Assembly (NCBI RefSeq): GCF_016920785.2
Contig: NW_024609857.1
Coordinates: 125,667,094 to 125,731,093, forward strand
From: Ixodes scapularis
Taxonomy: Eukaryota; Arthropoda; Arachnida; Ixodida; Ixodidae
DNA length: 64,000 nt
Direction of reading: 5' to 3'
The notes under the pieces were generated by a model that did no database searches, was not told the origin of the DNA, and saw only the letters and a program-made list of their open reading frames with translations. Made by a program: the position numbers and the translations under genes. Positions 1 through 12,465 of the stretch are shown here, piece after piece (within the stretch, counting starts at the first letter, position 1; every line of letters starts with the position of its first letter).

Positions 1-1745
1 TCCTTTCTTAACGCCAAACAAACGAGCAGCGCGTGCTTCATTTCATTTGCTCTGAATGACAAACGATCGCCTTCGAAAAAGAAGAACGAAAAAAAAAAGA
101 AAAGAGGCGCACGGACGAGGGAAAAAGCAAAACGAAGGATAAAACGGATATGAGCCGCGAAGAGAAAAAAAACGCCGCAGCGCGAGGGGCGAGGACTCCG
201 GTGCTCCGCTGAGCTGGTAGTGGCTGCGACCACGACTCCTCCCCAAATATACCTGTATTTATATGTTGTTTCACCATATATATAAATAGAAACGGTAAAA
301 AAATAAAAATACATAAGACGAGGAGACGGAAAGAAGCCGCGTCATGACGGATATTATGGTTGGACATGCGACTGATATTAGCCGCTCGCTTTCCCGTGTC
401 ATACCAGTTTGTGCACGGGGAATCAAAGCAGAACGAGGTTGTGTGAGGGAAAAGAGATCGGGTTGCGCCTGGCGGGCCGGGAAAAAGGTCGGCTTTCTCG
501 CCAGCCCGCACGGGCCCTCATATTTATTAAAAAAAAAAAGAGCGTTCTTTTTTAATGATTATTAATAGGGTTTGGGTATAACTGCGATCGTTCCGAGGTG
601 GTTCGACTACGTCTTCGTTTATTTCGTGAACGAGTAATATAATCGGCGTAGCGTAGGCGCGTACCGCCGCCGTACAATCGCGGCTGATTATTATTACTAT
701 TATTATTAATAACAGTGATAATAGCTGCTACTCTTACCTTTTAGTCTTCTTTTCAGTCTGTACGTCCTGTTTTTGCTTTTGCTTTTCCTTGGTAGCCTTC
801 TCTCCGCGTAGCCACCACTCGCTTGCCTGCGCTTTCTCTTTTTTTTTTTTTTTTTTTTCACACACTCACGACGGCGATCAGTGGAGACTTCTGCACGGCC
901 GATGCGAAATTATTTCGCCGATAAGCCAGGGGCCCGGCAGTCCGATTTCTTATTTTCTGTTTTTCTCTCTCTCTCTCTGCGGTTCCAAAATCGTCGGCTG
1001 GCTTCTCCGGAGGTTCGGAGTCCTGCGGAATGAACCGACGTCTGGCACGAAAACACACGCACGGAACACACGAATCGGCGGTGCGACCTTCGAGGTAGGC
1101 GACGTAAAGGGCAGCGACAGAACCACGCACTCAAATCGCTCAGACCGGGCCGCGCACTTGTCTTACTTCTCTGCCGAGGAAGCCGCTCCGCTGCTTCGGA
1201 AACGGCAGCGAATCGCGGAGATATGCGGAGGGAGAGAACGCTTTCCGTTTCGGAACGGAAGCGCCCTCGCGCTCTAAGTGTGGCGAATGCTTACACTACC
1301 TTTTCGCGAAAATGTTAAATGTAAAATAAAAAAAAAAGATTAAAACATAATAATAGTAAACTCTAAAAAATAAAAACAAAAAACAGTAATTAGAGTAGTT
1401 TGAGAGCGAGAGAAACCGCACTTTTGTTTGACTAGGCAAGTGGAGAACCAAAAAAGAACCTTCGGATCGCGCTCTCGGCATTTTGTATTAAAAAAAAATG
1501 TATACATAATTATTTAAAGATGAAAAACTATAGCGTATAAGTTATTCGCCACATTAAAAACGTCAAAATAACTCGGTTTAGCGAGAACAAATAAGTAGTC
1601 TAGTAACGCTGTACATTTTTTATCGAATCGAAACAAACAATAAGAAAAAGTTCCTTGGCTCGTGGCGTCCATATTGTTCGAGTGCCCCCGGCTTTTGTCA
1701 ACTCCCGAAAACTCCGGCAAGTCGGTCCCGGCAACGAACCCAATC
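1..1745. other. 5' flank of the eIF3m gene
   Basis: No exon or element can be supported here. The stretch is rich in homopolymer runs of A and T (for example T-runs near 839-859) and contains only short frames with no recognisable protein. The last part must include the eIF3m promoter and 5' UTR. An in-frame TAA at 1641 closes the eIF3m frame upstream, and there is no ATG between it and 1746. I could not fix a transcription start. Confidence 0.5.
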
Positions 1746-2519
1746 ATGAGTATACCCACGTTCATAGACATCGGTGTCGACGACCAGTGCCTGGAGCTTC
1801 GCTCGTACCTCAAGGGCTTCGGCGCGGACATCTCGGACGAGCACGTCCCCGAGAGCCTAGCCCTGAACGTCCAGCAGATCATCGGCGTGTGCGACGTGTG
1901 CTTCAAAGAAGCCAGCGACGCGGACATCGAAGCCGTGCTGAACAGCATCGTGTCCCTCCTGGCCGTCATCAACCCGACCGAGGGCGAGGCTTTGGTGAAC
2001 GCCTTCTGCGACAAGCTGTCCAAGGCGCCCTCGAACCGGATGGGCGCCATGTGCGTCCGCGTCCTCCAGAACCTCTACGAGGCCCTGAACCCGAGCTGCT
2101 CGCTCCGCTTCGACGTCTACTACAACCTGGTGAAGGTGGCGTCCAAGACGGACATGATGGCGGCCGTCTTCAGCGACCTGAACAAGGTGAAGGCGTGGCT
2201 GACGCGGCTGACGGTGCCCGTGGCCCGCGTCCAGAAGCTCCTGCGGCTGCTCCACGAGGCCCTGGTCGAGGCCAAGCAGACGGAGCTGGCATCCAAGCTC
2301 ATGGTCGAGCTCCTGTCCACGTACACGGAGGACAACGCGTCGCAGGCGCGGGACGACGCGCACCGCTGCATCGTCTCCTGCCTGGCGGACCCAAACACCT
2401 TCCTACTCGACCACCTGCTGCCGCTCAAGCCCGTGCGGTTCCTCGAAGGGGAGCTCATCCATGACTTGCTCACCATCTTCGTGTCCGAGAAGCTGTCGGC
2501 ATACCTCCAGTTCTACCAG
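1746..2519 (+). CDS. EIF3M: eIF3m, coding exon 1 (residues 1-258)
   Basis: First coding exon of eukaryotic translation initiation factor 3 subunit M, a PCI-domain subunit of the cytoplasmic eIF3 complex that helps recruit mRNA to the 40S ribosome. The product starts MSIPTFIDI and contains near-invariant family blocks such as SYTEDNASQARDDAHRC-like (here TYTEDNASQARDDAHRC), KPVRFLEGELIHDLLTIFVS and the exon end YLQFYQ, which enters the PCI domain. The start at 1746 is the first ATG after an in-frame TAA at 1641; the open frame does extend up to a GTG at 1662, but no ATG lies there. The exon ends CAG|gtctgc after a complete codon (phase 0). Codon use is strongly GC-rich, unlike the surrounding intron. 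The exon is long and the gene otherwise compact apart from one huge intron. Family identity is near certain. Confidence 0.96.
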
Positions 2520-5329
2520 GTCTGCGCTTTTTGCCGTTGTCCACCCGAGCTCTTCGGTTCTGTCGTCGTTTGCGGGGCGACTTGCTCACAATTCGAGTAG
2601 AGGCTGCACCCTCTCCACTTGCATGAACGCGACTTGTGCAGTGCTGCCGAGTCTCGATACATGTGCAGAATGCTGCGGTGTGCATCTTCCCCATAGTGTG
2701 CTGTAGGTAGCGAAACAATCTCCCTTGACCTGCTGTTCTTAAAGGAACCACGAAATGCCCTTTTTACTTTTGCCAAATAACTTTTACATTCAACGTTCAA
2801 TGTTCACTGAACGCCGAACAGGCATCCGTTTTCGTTTCGTGGTATTAACTTCAACGCGAAAAATGATTGAAATATCAAGTTTTTCTTCCTCTCCAACTCG
2901 CCTCAATACAAGCCACGGCGTAATTTTGGCGGTCGTGATGTGTTCTGGCACCGGAAACGGATGGTCTCGGCAGTAGAAGAATGGGAGCATTAGCGGCGAG
3001 CTGGCGGTGTGCCGGTAGGTTTTTGCCACAGGGTTTTACTGCGCTGATGGCGTTGATGCCACCGACATATATTCTGAATCGACGCCTCTCATCACCGCGA
3101 TAGCCATGGAGACATTGCAGCTGAGCAAAATTCAATCAGATAAGTTGCGCTATAGTGACAGCATGGGACTGGCCTCATATGCCAGTATGCCTGTTGAAAA
3201 GTGTGGCGACTCTTCCGCATAGACTCCAGTTCCTCGTTGGAATGTTCCGGGCATACACGGATGACCTTAGACCTTTGGTCTCTCAAACCGATGAGCCTTC
3301 ACCAAGTGCTTTGATGTGGTTCCTCGAGTGGCAAGCGATGAAACTGCAGCTATTTCTTTTTAAGGTGCTGACTGCACAAACTGTAATTCAGGCACTTGCA
3401 ACTACCCCGTTAGCTATAACTGCGTCTGTTGTGACCGGAACAACCACTCTGCGCCATGCGTACACTCCTGCAACCACTGCAACAAGCACAGCAGGTCGTC
3501 AGCACGCCAGCCGTCGGCCGTTTCCGTGGTGCCTCTAAAAAGAAGGGGATGTGCTGCCACTCACTGGCGTAGCAGAAAATGCACAGAGTTTTCTATGAGC
3601 TCGAGCTTTATTAACCTACATTTTGTCAGGGTAGGCTCGCAGCGCAGAGTGGAATAAAAGAAAAAAAAAAGCAGTACGTCGTCTTGGAAAATTGTGATTT
3701 TAACACACGACTTTACTGATAGTACAAATCTTGCCACACGCCTTTCCTACGATTGAAGAGGACAATGTAATCTTAGCAGATAAATAGCAATGCAGGAATA
3801 TGATTTCGTGATCGCATAGACGTTAGGAGCGTTCAGAAATGCTAACACTAACCACATTTCTTGGGTGATGAAAACGCGTCAAATTTCCATCCTTCATACA
3901 CACCTTTAAATACTGTACGCACCAGTAATACCTTGAACTTGAGCACATGCATGGAATGCGCAGAATAATAAAAAATCCGGGCGATGTTCGAGGACACAAA
4001 AGCTAAGAAAGCACCACTGTACTCGAAGTAAACAAAGACGACAGCACAAGCGTTTCTGCTGTCTTGAGGGTGCTGACAGAACATCCCTGCATGAGCAGAT
4101 GGATCTTCCCTTTTATAACGTACTGGGTTATCACGGCAACGCACGACGAGAATTCAGTCAAGGATAGAGCTCTACGCGGAACAATGAGCTTCCACCATGC
4201 TCAACACATCAACAATCACCACCTACGCACTGTTTTTCAACAGATAGCAAGAACCGTGAAACAGGGCAGGCGCAGTCTTATCTTTCTCTCGCTTCGTTTA
4301 CCACACGATAGATGGCGCATAGCTCCGGGCATTATAAAATTCGCCAATTTCTGTCACATCGCTAATTATTCTACAAAATATGGATCAGAATACTTCTGAA
4401 CAAAACTTTTAAGAAACATTCGCCAGCTAATTATTGTTTTTGTTTGCGGTGCTGGTGAGGTAGGCTCTTATCTAATAGGCGACGTGGATGCATTACAGTG
4501 AAAAGGCAGAGAGCTTTCGAAGGAAAGAGATAAAAGAGTCTGCTTTTCTTTTAAAAGTTCTATAGCGAATAATTTTCTTTTGGCTCTCTATATTTGTGTG
4601 TTTGTCTTCTTTTCACACCTTTTACAAGTTGCGGTGGATGAAATTCGATTTCAAAATTGTTTCATAGTCCCTTTAACCTGCGACGGACTATAGTACAGCT
4701 TCATGGGCCCAGAGTACCACCCTTTCCAAGCTTCGTTTCAGAACCACACAGAGGTGGACTAAGCATTTTGCCGCCCTAGTCAATATTTGTAAGTGCATTG
4801 CGAACAATGGAATTCTCCGTGATTACCGCAGTACCCCGAGAGATTCCCAGCCCCGAAAGATAAGCCACCCCTATTTTTGGCTTGATTTGCTATTAGTTTT
4901 AAACCCTGAAAAATACCCCACTTCCAGTAATCATAGTGTTCGAATCAATGAAAAACTCGGTTAAAGTGCGGTTAGTTAGCTATGGTGGGACATAAGCGAG
5001 CATAGCCGACTGGGATGTACAGGTATCTTTGCTACACTGCCCCTCGCTGCGATAACAAGTTTGGCAGGGACACATGACCCAAAAATGGCATTTTTCAACT
5101 TTTTTTTATTACACTCCAAAACTTAGCCCACTCCGTATTTTCACCCGATTTGCTCTCGAATTTAAGCGGGCCATCTCGGGGTATTGCGGTAGGTGAAATG
5201 ATGTGGACGAGGGCTTTGCCCCTTTAAAAAGTAAAAAACAGCAGCGAGATAGAGTATACATAGATTGCACATGACGTCGTACCGGGGAAGGACAGGACCC
5301 AGTGTCATGCTGGTGGTTGACTTTGCATT

Positions 5330-5407
5330 GCGATTATGCACTTACCAAGGTATAGCATGTATATAGTTGCGATTATGCACTTACCAAGGTATAGCATGTA
5401 TATAGTA
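5330..5407. repeat. Tandem duplication, 2 x 39 bp
   Basis: Two directly adjacent 39-bp copies (5330-5368 and 5369-5407), each beginning gcgattatgcacttacc and ending in tatatag. They differ at most at the final base, so the duplication is recent. It lies within the eIF3m intron. Confidence 0.9.
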
Positions 5408-5681
5408 GTCCGGACATGCGCAGATGCATTGTCTCTTCAAGAATGGCATCTAGTTTTCTATGCGCGAACTTGTAACATTGTGCCGGGCATACGGTAATGA
5501 CATTCTGCATATACGTCCAGAATTTCGCAGTGTCCGTGCAATTGTGCCATTCTGCTACGAGCAGAAAATGTCAATATGCCATTGATGCAGGTGCTTACCC
5601 TCAGGTAGAACATTTTGATGTGAAGGGCTGCTGGGCTGGTGAAACAAGCTTCGTTACACAGATCAAGGCATATATACTTAA

Positions 5682-6461
5682 GGAGCTGTGCAACGATTTT
5701 AACGTTGAAAGAATTGGCACCTTCTACTTTTGACATTGTTTATCCTGCCACAAAGGACAGAAAACACAGCTTCTTTCAGAAGGTTGCGATTCCGCTGCAT
5801 AATCGCGAGGCAAAAATTAGAATATACTCTCACCTGCAGCCGCTAGCGGCGGCCATGAGAACCACGCGGCATGACGTCAATGCGGGTTTTGTAGAAAGAT
5901 AGCAAGTAGTGCGAACACCTGTTCGATAAAGGGTGACTTTTCTATAAATCTTGCGGTTCCAACATAAATATAAATGCGTCAAAAACCTGGTATCATTGAC
6001 AAAACTTTTATTATACGGAGTTTTAGTGGCGCCATCTATCCTAGGTCCACAAAACCGTCAGCTCTATCTGCTACCACGAACAGCCACCAGAAGCTGGAAG
6101 GGGACGGGGGCAGAGCCAGACGGGGATGGACGGACCCAAATGAGACTCCTTTTTTCGCCATATAGTTCGCGCTGCGCCAGCACGTGGTCACGCGGTTGCG
6201 AGCGGACGAGTTCTCGCTGCTTATTGATGGCTCTAGAGAGAGAGCTTCACCGGAAACCCGCGCGACCCCAATTGACGTCACAGTGCACGTGACTCGGAAG
6301 ATGGCAAAGGAGTTGAGAGGTGCCGAATACCTCAATCTTTGTCCATTTTTAAAATAAAAACTAGGACATGAAGGCAAAAGCGGTTTTTTGTTCTTCAGAA
6401 AGGTCGAGATACCAACTCCCAAATTATTTAAGCAAAGCACTGGAATTGTTACACAGCTCCT
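5682..6461. mobile_element. TTAA-flanked MITE (about 780 bp)
   Basis: The left end after TTAA (5678-5681) reads GGAGCTGTGCAACGATT. The right end reads AATTGTTACACAGCTCCT before TTAA (6462-6465), an imperfect inverted match. The TTAA duplication and short inverted termini point to a piggyBac- or Kolobok-type non-autonomous element. No transposase is visible inside. Frames within it, including a 134-residue one on the minus strand, look like chance. Confidence 0.55.
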
Positions 6462-6853
6462 TTAAATCACTGGAATCACGCAGTCATTCCACAAACGACT
6501 TTGATAGCCACAATTTAAAATTCTTTGAAGTCAATTTTTAATTCAGGTCTTGCATTGATCTTTTAGCTGGAGCAATAAAAACTTTGCATGGGGCACACCA
6601 TCTGCAATCACTATAAGCCATCGGGTGTGAAATTTAAACCGGCCACTGCACATTTGTGCACAGAGGATGTTGCTAGTATTTATATTTATTTTTAGTCCTG
6701 AACGAGAGAGCACCAATAAATGATGTGGAGCTTTCGAACATGTTGCGTCGGCACCAACCGCCGTTCGCACAAGCAGATTAGTGTATAAAGTTCACAACGG
6801 ATGTGCAGCTTATCAGTTCTACCAACACCCCTTGTGCACAAATTCATGGTGGT

Positions 6854-7963
6854 TGTCACAAGCCCGGCGACGACGGAAGGTCATCACCGAGACATGACAA
6901 TAAGGGGGTGGTCGTTCGATGCCCGGCGTAGCCGGTAAGCAAACGCAGAGAATGAGACGGAGGCGTGTTATAAGGAAACAACAACAAAACAGTGTTTATA
7001 GGCTCGAAACGAACATAGAAAGGGAATTTAAAGTAACAGAACGTACATTTTACAAGACAGTGATGCTACGAGCGACAAACGTGTCGAGTTAAGCACAGAG
7101 AAGTACGTTACACATCCAGTTAAGTACGCGTGTACAAAGATCAAGACGAAAGTAACAGTCCAATTAGCGACGGTCGAAAGGAATGTTCAAAATTGAAGCA
7201 ACATACAGTTAACCGGGGAGCACGGCGGCAGTCCATCCACAGAGACGACACACGTAGAGCGGCCCTCGAAGCGGCGTTCCTTCCGGGGCAGCGGGTGGTC
7301 GGTCTCGGAGATGCGGTGCGGCGGCTCGGGTTCCCGGGAGTACGCGGCGGCGGCTTTCCCCCCCGAAGAGCGAACTGATGCTGGGGTCCAGTCGCCCTCT
7401 TTTTAACGGCGTCGGGCGCTCACGGCCGAGGCACTCGCGGACGCTTGTTCACGCACGGGGTCGGAGTCCAAGCAGCACAACACCAACAGCACACAAAGTA
7501 GTTCATACAAAAAGGGAAGACCACGTAGACACGGCACCTTTGACACTGCATGGCCGCCATGTTGAAGTTAGAAAAAGTAAGACATAGCTAAAACAGGAGG
7601 CCCCTACGCCAACAACTTCTGTCCTGCTAAGGGTGACCTTGCAGGCGAGAAAAGTTTACCAATACACAAATGGAGCTCAAGACTTTGGGCGCAGTGAGGG
7701 TGACTTTGAGGTTGAAAAAAGTAAGGAAGACACAAAACATGAATCACGTACACCCCCGCTCGCGAACCGCGAGAGGTTGAGCTAACTAGGAAGAAACTAA
7801 CAGAACGAAAACAACGCGCACGTACACGTGCCTTTGCAGCAACCGAACCAGCGACGGAGAAACATACAGGCTACAAGGAGAAATATGTGTACGGAAACGA
7901 AAACGCGTTATATTTAAATAACGTAATAAAAATAAATTACAGGATGCCACTACTTCTGTGACA
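6854..7963 (-). repeat. 3' LTR of the Gypsy element
   Basis: 1110 bp, identical as far as I can read to 12634-13743 (constant offset of 5780). It begins TGTCACAAGCCC and ends TTCTGTGACA on the plus strand, so it has short TG...CA-type inverted ends. The small open frames inside it recur exactly in the other LTR and are not genes. Confidence 0.95.
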
Positions 7964-7977
7964 CGGCCCCCCACTTT
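7964..7977 (-). promoter_or_regulatory. Polypurine tract of the Gypsy element
   Basis: On the minus strand, the sequence just upstream of the 3' LTR reads GAAAGTGGGGGGCCG. This is a purine run in the position expected for plus-strand DNA priming during reverse transcription. Position and composition support it; it is not tested. Confidence 0.7.
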
Positions 7978-8151
7978 CGGAATATTATCACATAATATTC
8001 TAGACCCACAGAAGTCGGCGCGCAGGCCTGTGTACTAATAAGAATGCACCACATAACCCTTGCCCAGACGAGCACACAAGTCAAATCAAAGTACAGATGT
8101 AGTAACATATTTAGATGTCAAAACAGTGCAGACAAATAAAACGCGACCAGT

Positions 8152-11100
8152 CTACAACCTGCTGAGATAATCAGCTCCCATGTTTTCCTTGCCCTTGATA
8201 TGCTCGACGCTAAACTGATACTCTTGGAGCAGCAAGCTCCAACGGAGGACTCGGCTGTTTAGCTGCCTCGCTTTTTGGATGTAGCTCAGCGGTTGGTGGT
8301 CCGTCTGCACTAAGAAATGCACGCCGTATAGGTAGGTGGTGAACTTTTGCACCCCCCAAACTAGTGCTAAGCACTCTCTCTCGATGGTGCTGTATGCTGC
8401 TTCCCTGGGGAGCAGCTTTCTGCTAGCATATGCGACGGGGTGGAGCGTGCCGTCATGCCGCTGCATTAGTACCGCTCCAAGGCTGGTATCTGAGGCATCC
8501 GTGCGCAGCACAAACTGATTGGAGAAGTCTGGGAGTCGCAGTATTGGAGGGCTTGAGACGCGGCGTTTGAGCTCCTCGAAGGCTTCTTGATGGGCCGACG
8601 TCCACCTAACGACGTTGTGGCCGCCCTTTTTCGTGAGCTGGGTGAGCGGCTCGCTGATTTTGGCGTAGTCGGGAATGAAGGCGCGGTAATACCCTGTCAA
8701 GCCGAGAAATGCTCGTACCTGTCGCTTTGTTCGCGGGGCTGGCGCCGCTTGGATCCTGTCGAGTGTTTTCCCGAGTGGTGCCAGTTCACCGCCGCCAATG
8801 CGATGCCCCAAGAACTCGATGTTTTCCCTTCCAAATTCACATTTGCCTGGTCGCACTGTTAGTCCGGCTGTCTCGATTCTTGCAAACAGCTGGCTCAGAG
8901 AAGTGAGATGCTCCTCCCACGTAGCATTGGCAACTAGGACATCATCGTAGTAGTGCTGCACTCCCGGAATTCCCTCCACAACTCGGTGCATCAGTTTCGA
9001 AAATACGGCGGGGGCTGTCTTTATGCCGAATGGCATGAAGCGGAATTGGAAGAGTCCCGACGTGGTTGAAAATGCGGTTTTGGGCTTGGACTCTTCGCTC
9101 AATGGAATTTGCCAATAGCCTTTGACGAAGTCTACTTTCGAGAAGTATTTCTTCTCTCCAGCCGCAGCGAAGACCGCGTCAGCTCGGGGCATGGGCTCCG
9201 AATCGGCAACCAACACGTCGTTCAGGCGCCGGAAATCAATGCACAGGCGGTTCGTGCCGTCCGGTTTCTTGACCAAAAGGACTGGAGCGTTGTAGGGCGA
9301 CTGAGATTTCTCAATTATTCCGAGTCGCTCCATCTCCTGCACCTCTCTTTCTACGCCCTCTCTCGTCGCAAATGGAAGCGGATACTGCTTTACGTGGACC
9401 GGAGTGTCGGTAGTGAGCTCTAACCGGCACTCGGCCCAGTCCGTCTTGCCCGGGACGTCGGAGAAAATGCACGAGTGTTCTGAAATCACATCTCGGAGCT
9501 GTTTCTGCTGATCCACCCCCAAACAATCAGAAAGCCTCACATCTCGCTCGTCCTCGGATTGCCGAAGCGCTGGAACAGGAATGCCTCCATCGCTGTCCGA
9601 GTCTGTGACGCCGCAGATCGCCTGGCACACCCTTTCCACCGGTTGGCTTCCCCGCTCTTCGTATTTTTTCAGCATGTTAGCATGAAAAATCTTTCTCCCC
9701 CCTGCTGTCTCGATGATGTAGTCGGCCTCTCCCTTCTTCTCCTTGACCTCGAAAGGCCCCTTCCACTGAAGCAGTAGCTTGTTCTTATCGGTAGGCAGCA
9801 GAATCAGCACTTTGTTTCCTGGTTGGAAGAACCTTTCTTTAGTTTTCCGGTTGTACATCTTAGCGTAGCGTGCTCCGGCCTTCGCGAGCTCCTCGTGCGC
9901 TAGCTTGCATGTCTCTTCCAGCCGATTTCGGAGGTCAAAAACGTGGTGATAGGTTGTCTTCTCCTCCTCGTCGAGGTGGTGGTTCGTCCACAGCTCCTTC
10001 AGAATGGCCAGGGGTCCCCTCACATGCCGCCCATACAAGAGCTCAAAGGGCGAGAAGCCCAAACTTGCCTGGGGGACCTCCCTGTACGCGAAGAGCAACG
10101 GCGCCAGGTAGCGGTCCCAGTCTCTCGGTTTTTCGGCGCACATTCTCTTTAACATCAGTTTCAGGGTGCCATTGAATTTCTCGACCATCCCATTTGCCAT
10201 AGGGTGGTACGGCGTTGTATGCAGCTGGTGTATGGAGAGAAGTCGGGCAACCTCCTTCATCAAGTCAGAAGTAAAATTGGTGCCCCGGTCGCTTAGGACT
10301 TCGTTCGGGACGCCGAATCGAGAGAACATTTCTACTAGCGCCTCAGCGACCCTCTCCGTCTCAATGCTTGGCAGCGCCACGGCCTCCGGGTATCGGGTCG
10401 CGTAATCCATTAGGGTCAGAATATACCGATTTCCATGCTTGGAAGGGGGCTGGATTGGGCCCACGATGTCTATGGCCACTCTTTTGAATGGGGTTTCAAT
10501 GAGCGGCGCCTTCCCCAGCGGCACACGGGTTACTCTGCCCTTTGGGATCGTTCTCTGGCAGATGTCACATGATGCGACAAATCTCTTCACGTCTGCGGTG
10601 ATGCCTGGCCAGAAAAATTCCTCCAAAATTCGGTCCTTCGTCTTTTGCACGCCCAAATGACCAGCCATTATTCCGTCGTGTGCAGTTTTCAATACCGCTT
10701 CTCGATGGCACCTAGGGACGACCAGCTGACGCACCACGTGTCCGGTTTTCTCAGTGTAGCTGCGGTACAGTAGCCTACCCTCCCGGTGGAATTCGATATT
10801 TCCCTCGGAATCCCTGCACGTCAGTTTCTTGCCAATCTGAGAGAAGCACGGCCTGAGCGACTCGTCCGCTTCCTGCTCATCCGCGTAATCCCTGTTTAGC
10901 GGCTGTGCCGGGACGTCGGGGGCTTTGAGGGTTTGGAACCTTTGGGGTTGGTCCCTCATCTGCGAGCGCGTTACCACTGCTGCTACAGCTTCCTCATCAG
11001 CGGGCTCGTTGCTGATGGGTTCTTCCACTGCCGCCTTTGGGTCGTCGGGTGCCCTCGCGCCTTCTATATTTCCAAGGATTAGGTCATAGAGCGGCTCCGC

Positions 11101-12465
11101 CATGCAGAGCGCCGTGATGACCCCTGAATAGTACGGGGTGTCGATCTCCACCCGCGCTTCGGGCAGCATCCTGGCTGTTCCGTCGACTACATAAACGGGC
11201 CGGGTCTCTCCTGTAAGCTGATCGTCGCGGATGAGCTCTCGTCTTATAATCGCCGTATTGCACCCGGTGTCTCGCAATACCGAAATCGATTTGCCCTCAT
11301 ACGTTCCGGCAACCACCGGCAGTCCTTCGACTAGAAACTTCGGCTGTGTTATCATGACTGCATTCACGACGGGGATTCTTTCCCCATTCTTCAGCTCTAG
11401 GTAGCCGTCGCGAATGCCCTCCCGATTCGTCACCCCGACGGGGGCGTAAACGCACGATGCCTGAGGCCTATCGTTTGTTCCCGACCGGCACGTGTCGGCC
11501 TTGTGGCCCTTTCGCCCGCACTTGAAGCAAGTAAGGCCGTGGTTGTTAGTGGTGTGGGCCCGGCAGTGTGAAGCCTGATGCCCAACGCGGTTGCAAAGAT
11601 AACAACGAGGCGCTGTTCGTTGACTGCTTCTTTTCTCGTCAGTTTCGGGCCTCCCGATATCATCTCGGTTATCCTTCTTTACTTTGGCGAGGTTAAGGCT
11701 TCCCTGCGCTTCTAAAAACTGGTCGGCTAGATCCAGCATCTCTCCCAACGATTTCGCCTTCCTTTCCTTCAGATAGAGCGCCATGTTGGAATGACACCCA
11801 TGTAGGAACCTTTCCTTAATCAGGAGCTCTCGGAGGTCTTTGAACTCGTGTTTCGTATCGGACAGCTCGATCCAGCGATCGAAATAGTGGCTGAGACGCG
11901 CCGAGAACTGAGCTGCGGTCTCACCATCCGCCGGTTTGCCTGAATCGAATTTGTCCCGAAAGCCGTCCGCCGTGAAACGAAACCGCTTCAAAAGGGCTGT
12001 CTTTACCTTGGAGTAATCCGCTGCATCACCCGGCGGCAACCGCCCGTAAACACTAAGTGCTTCCCCGCTCAGACATGTTGCTAGAGCTGTAGACCACTGG
12101 CTCTCTGGCCACTTCTGGCTTTCCGCAAGGCTCTCAAATCGTCTAATATACGCGTCTAGGTCATCCTTCCGGTCATCGAACGGGATGAGAAGCTTGCTTG
12201 TGTTCAGTTTCAAACTTGGCTCCGCGTCTTTTCCCCGGCTTCCTTCCTTTTCTCTGGTCTCCTTCTCCAGCTGCTGACACTCTATTTTCAGGCGCATAAG
12301 CTGAATCTGACGCTCGTCAGCCTCCTTCGCGGCTGTGCGCTCATCCTCCGCTGTCTGCCGTGCAAACGCTCGATCCTCTCGCTGTTTATCTTCTACCCAT
12401 TTTCGGAGCTCAGCGCCCGCCAGGCCAAGCTGACTACCCATCGCTAGCAACTTTTCCATTTCCAT
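8152..12465 (-). CDS. Gag-Pol polyprotein, order GAG-PR-INT-RT-RH (1437 aa)
   Basis: One uninterrupted frame. Residues 1-280 are gag-like, with a charged coiled N-terminus. Two CCHC zinc knuckles follow: CYLCNRVGHQASHC at 288-301 and CFKCGRKGHKADTC at about 313-326. The aspartic protease has D399-T-G401. The integrase has an HHCC N-terminal zinc domain (about 590-640) and a core with D666, D726 and E762, which is D-x59-D-x35-E. Reverse transcriptase follows (about 1020-1210) with YYDD at 1172-1175, then RNase H with the catalytic TDAS aspartate at 1323. The frame ends GADYLSRL. In ordinary Ty3/Gypsy elements integrase is last; here it precedes RT. All visible catalytic residues are present and there is no stop or frameshift. 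Gag and pol share one frame, so no frameshift signal is needed. Confidence 0.95.
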   Translation of the reverse strand: MEMEKLLAMGSQLGLAGAELRKWVEDKQREDRAFARQTAEDERTAAKEADERQIQLMRLKIECQQLEKETREKEGSRGKDAEPSLKLNTSKLLIPFDDRKDDLDAYIRRFESLAESQKWPESQWSTALATCLSGEALSVYGRLPPGDAADYSKVKTALLKRFRFTADGFRDKFDSGKPADGETAAQFSARLSHYFDRWIELSDTKHEFKDLRELLIKERFLHGCHSNMALYLKERKAKSLGEMLDLADQFLEAQGSLNLAKVKKDNRDDIGRPETDEKRSSQRTAPRCYLCNRVGHQASHCRAHTTNNHGLTCFKCGRKGHKADTCRSGTNDRPQASCVYAPVGVTNREGIRDGYLELKNGERIPVVNAVMITQPKFLVEGLPVVAGTYEGKSISVLRDTGCNTAIIRRELIRDDQLTGETRPVYVVDGTARMLPEARVEIDTPYYSGVITALCMAEPLYDLILGNIEGARAPDDPKAAVEEPISNEPADEEAVAAVVTRSQMRDQPQRFQTLKAPDVPAQPLNRDYADEQEADESLRPCFSQIGKKLTCRDSEGNIEFHREGRLLYRSYTEKTGHVVRQLVVPRCHREAVLKTAHDGIMAGHLGVQKTKDRILEEFFWPGITADVKRFVASCDICQRTIPKGRVTRVPLGKAPLIETPFKRVAIDIVGPIQPPSKHGNRYILTLMDYATRYPEAVALPSIETERVAEALVEMFSRFGVPNEVLSDRGTNFTSDLMKEVARLLSIHQLHTTPYHPMANGMVEKFNGTLKLMLKRMCAEKPRDWDRYLAPLLFAYREVPQASLGFSPFELLYGRHVRGPLAILKELWTNHHLDEEEKTTYHHVFDLRNRLEETCKLAHEELAKAGARYAKMYNRKTKERFFQPGNKVLILLPTDKNKLLLQWKGPFEVKEKKGEADYIIETAGGRKIFHANMLKKYEERGSQPVERVCQAICGVTDSDSDGGIPVPALRQSEDERDVRLSDCLGVDQQKQLRDVISEHSCIFSDVPGKTDWAECRLELTTDTPVHVKQYPLPFATREGVEREVQEMERLGIIEKSQSPYNAPVLLVKKPDGTNRLCIDFRRLNDVLVADSEPMPRADAVFAAAGEKKYFSKVDFVKGYWQIPLSEESKPKTAFSTTSGLFQFRFMPFGIKTAPAVFSKLMHRVVEGIPGVQHYYDDVLVANATWEEHLTSLSQLFARIETAGLTVRPGKCEFGRENIEFLGHRIGGGELAPLGKTLDRIQAAPAPRTKRQVRAFLGLTGYYRAFIPDYAKISEPLTQLTKKGGHNVVRWTSAHQEAFEELKRRVSSPPILRLPDFSNQFVLRTDASDTSLGAVLMQRHDGTLHPVAYASRKLLPREAAYSTIERECLALVWGVQKFTTYLYGVHFLVQTDHQPLSYIQKARQLNSRVLRWSLLLQEYQFSVEHIKGKENMGADYLSRL

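Noticed and set aside
1662..1745. N-terminal extension of eIF3m by 28 residues
   Set aside because: The frame is open but begins at GTG, with no ATG before 1746. Family members start at MSxPxFIDI, which is the 1746 start.
1857..2363. 168-residue minus-strand and 269-residue plus-strand frames across eIF3m exon 1
   Set aside because: Shadows of the coding exon. Compositional runs only, no domain.
3155..3538. 127-residue plus frame
   Set aside because: No recognisable conserved block. It lies in the eIF3m intron among repeats.
2742..4674. A fifth TTAA element
   Set aside because: TTAAAGGAACCACGAAAT at the left and ...TTTCATAGTCCCTTTAA at the right are similar as inverted ends, but the match is too poor and too distant to call.
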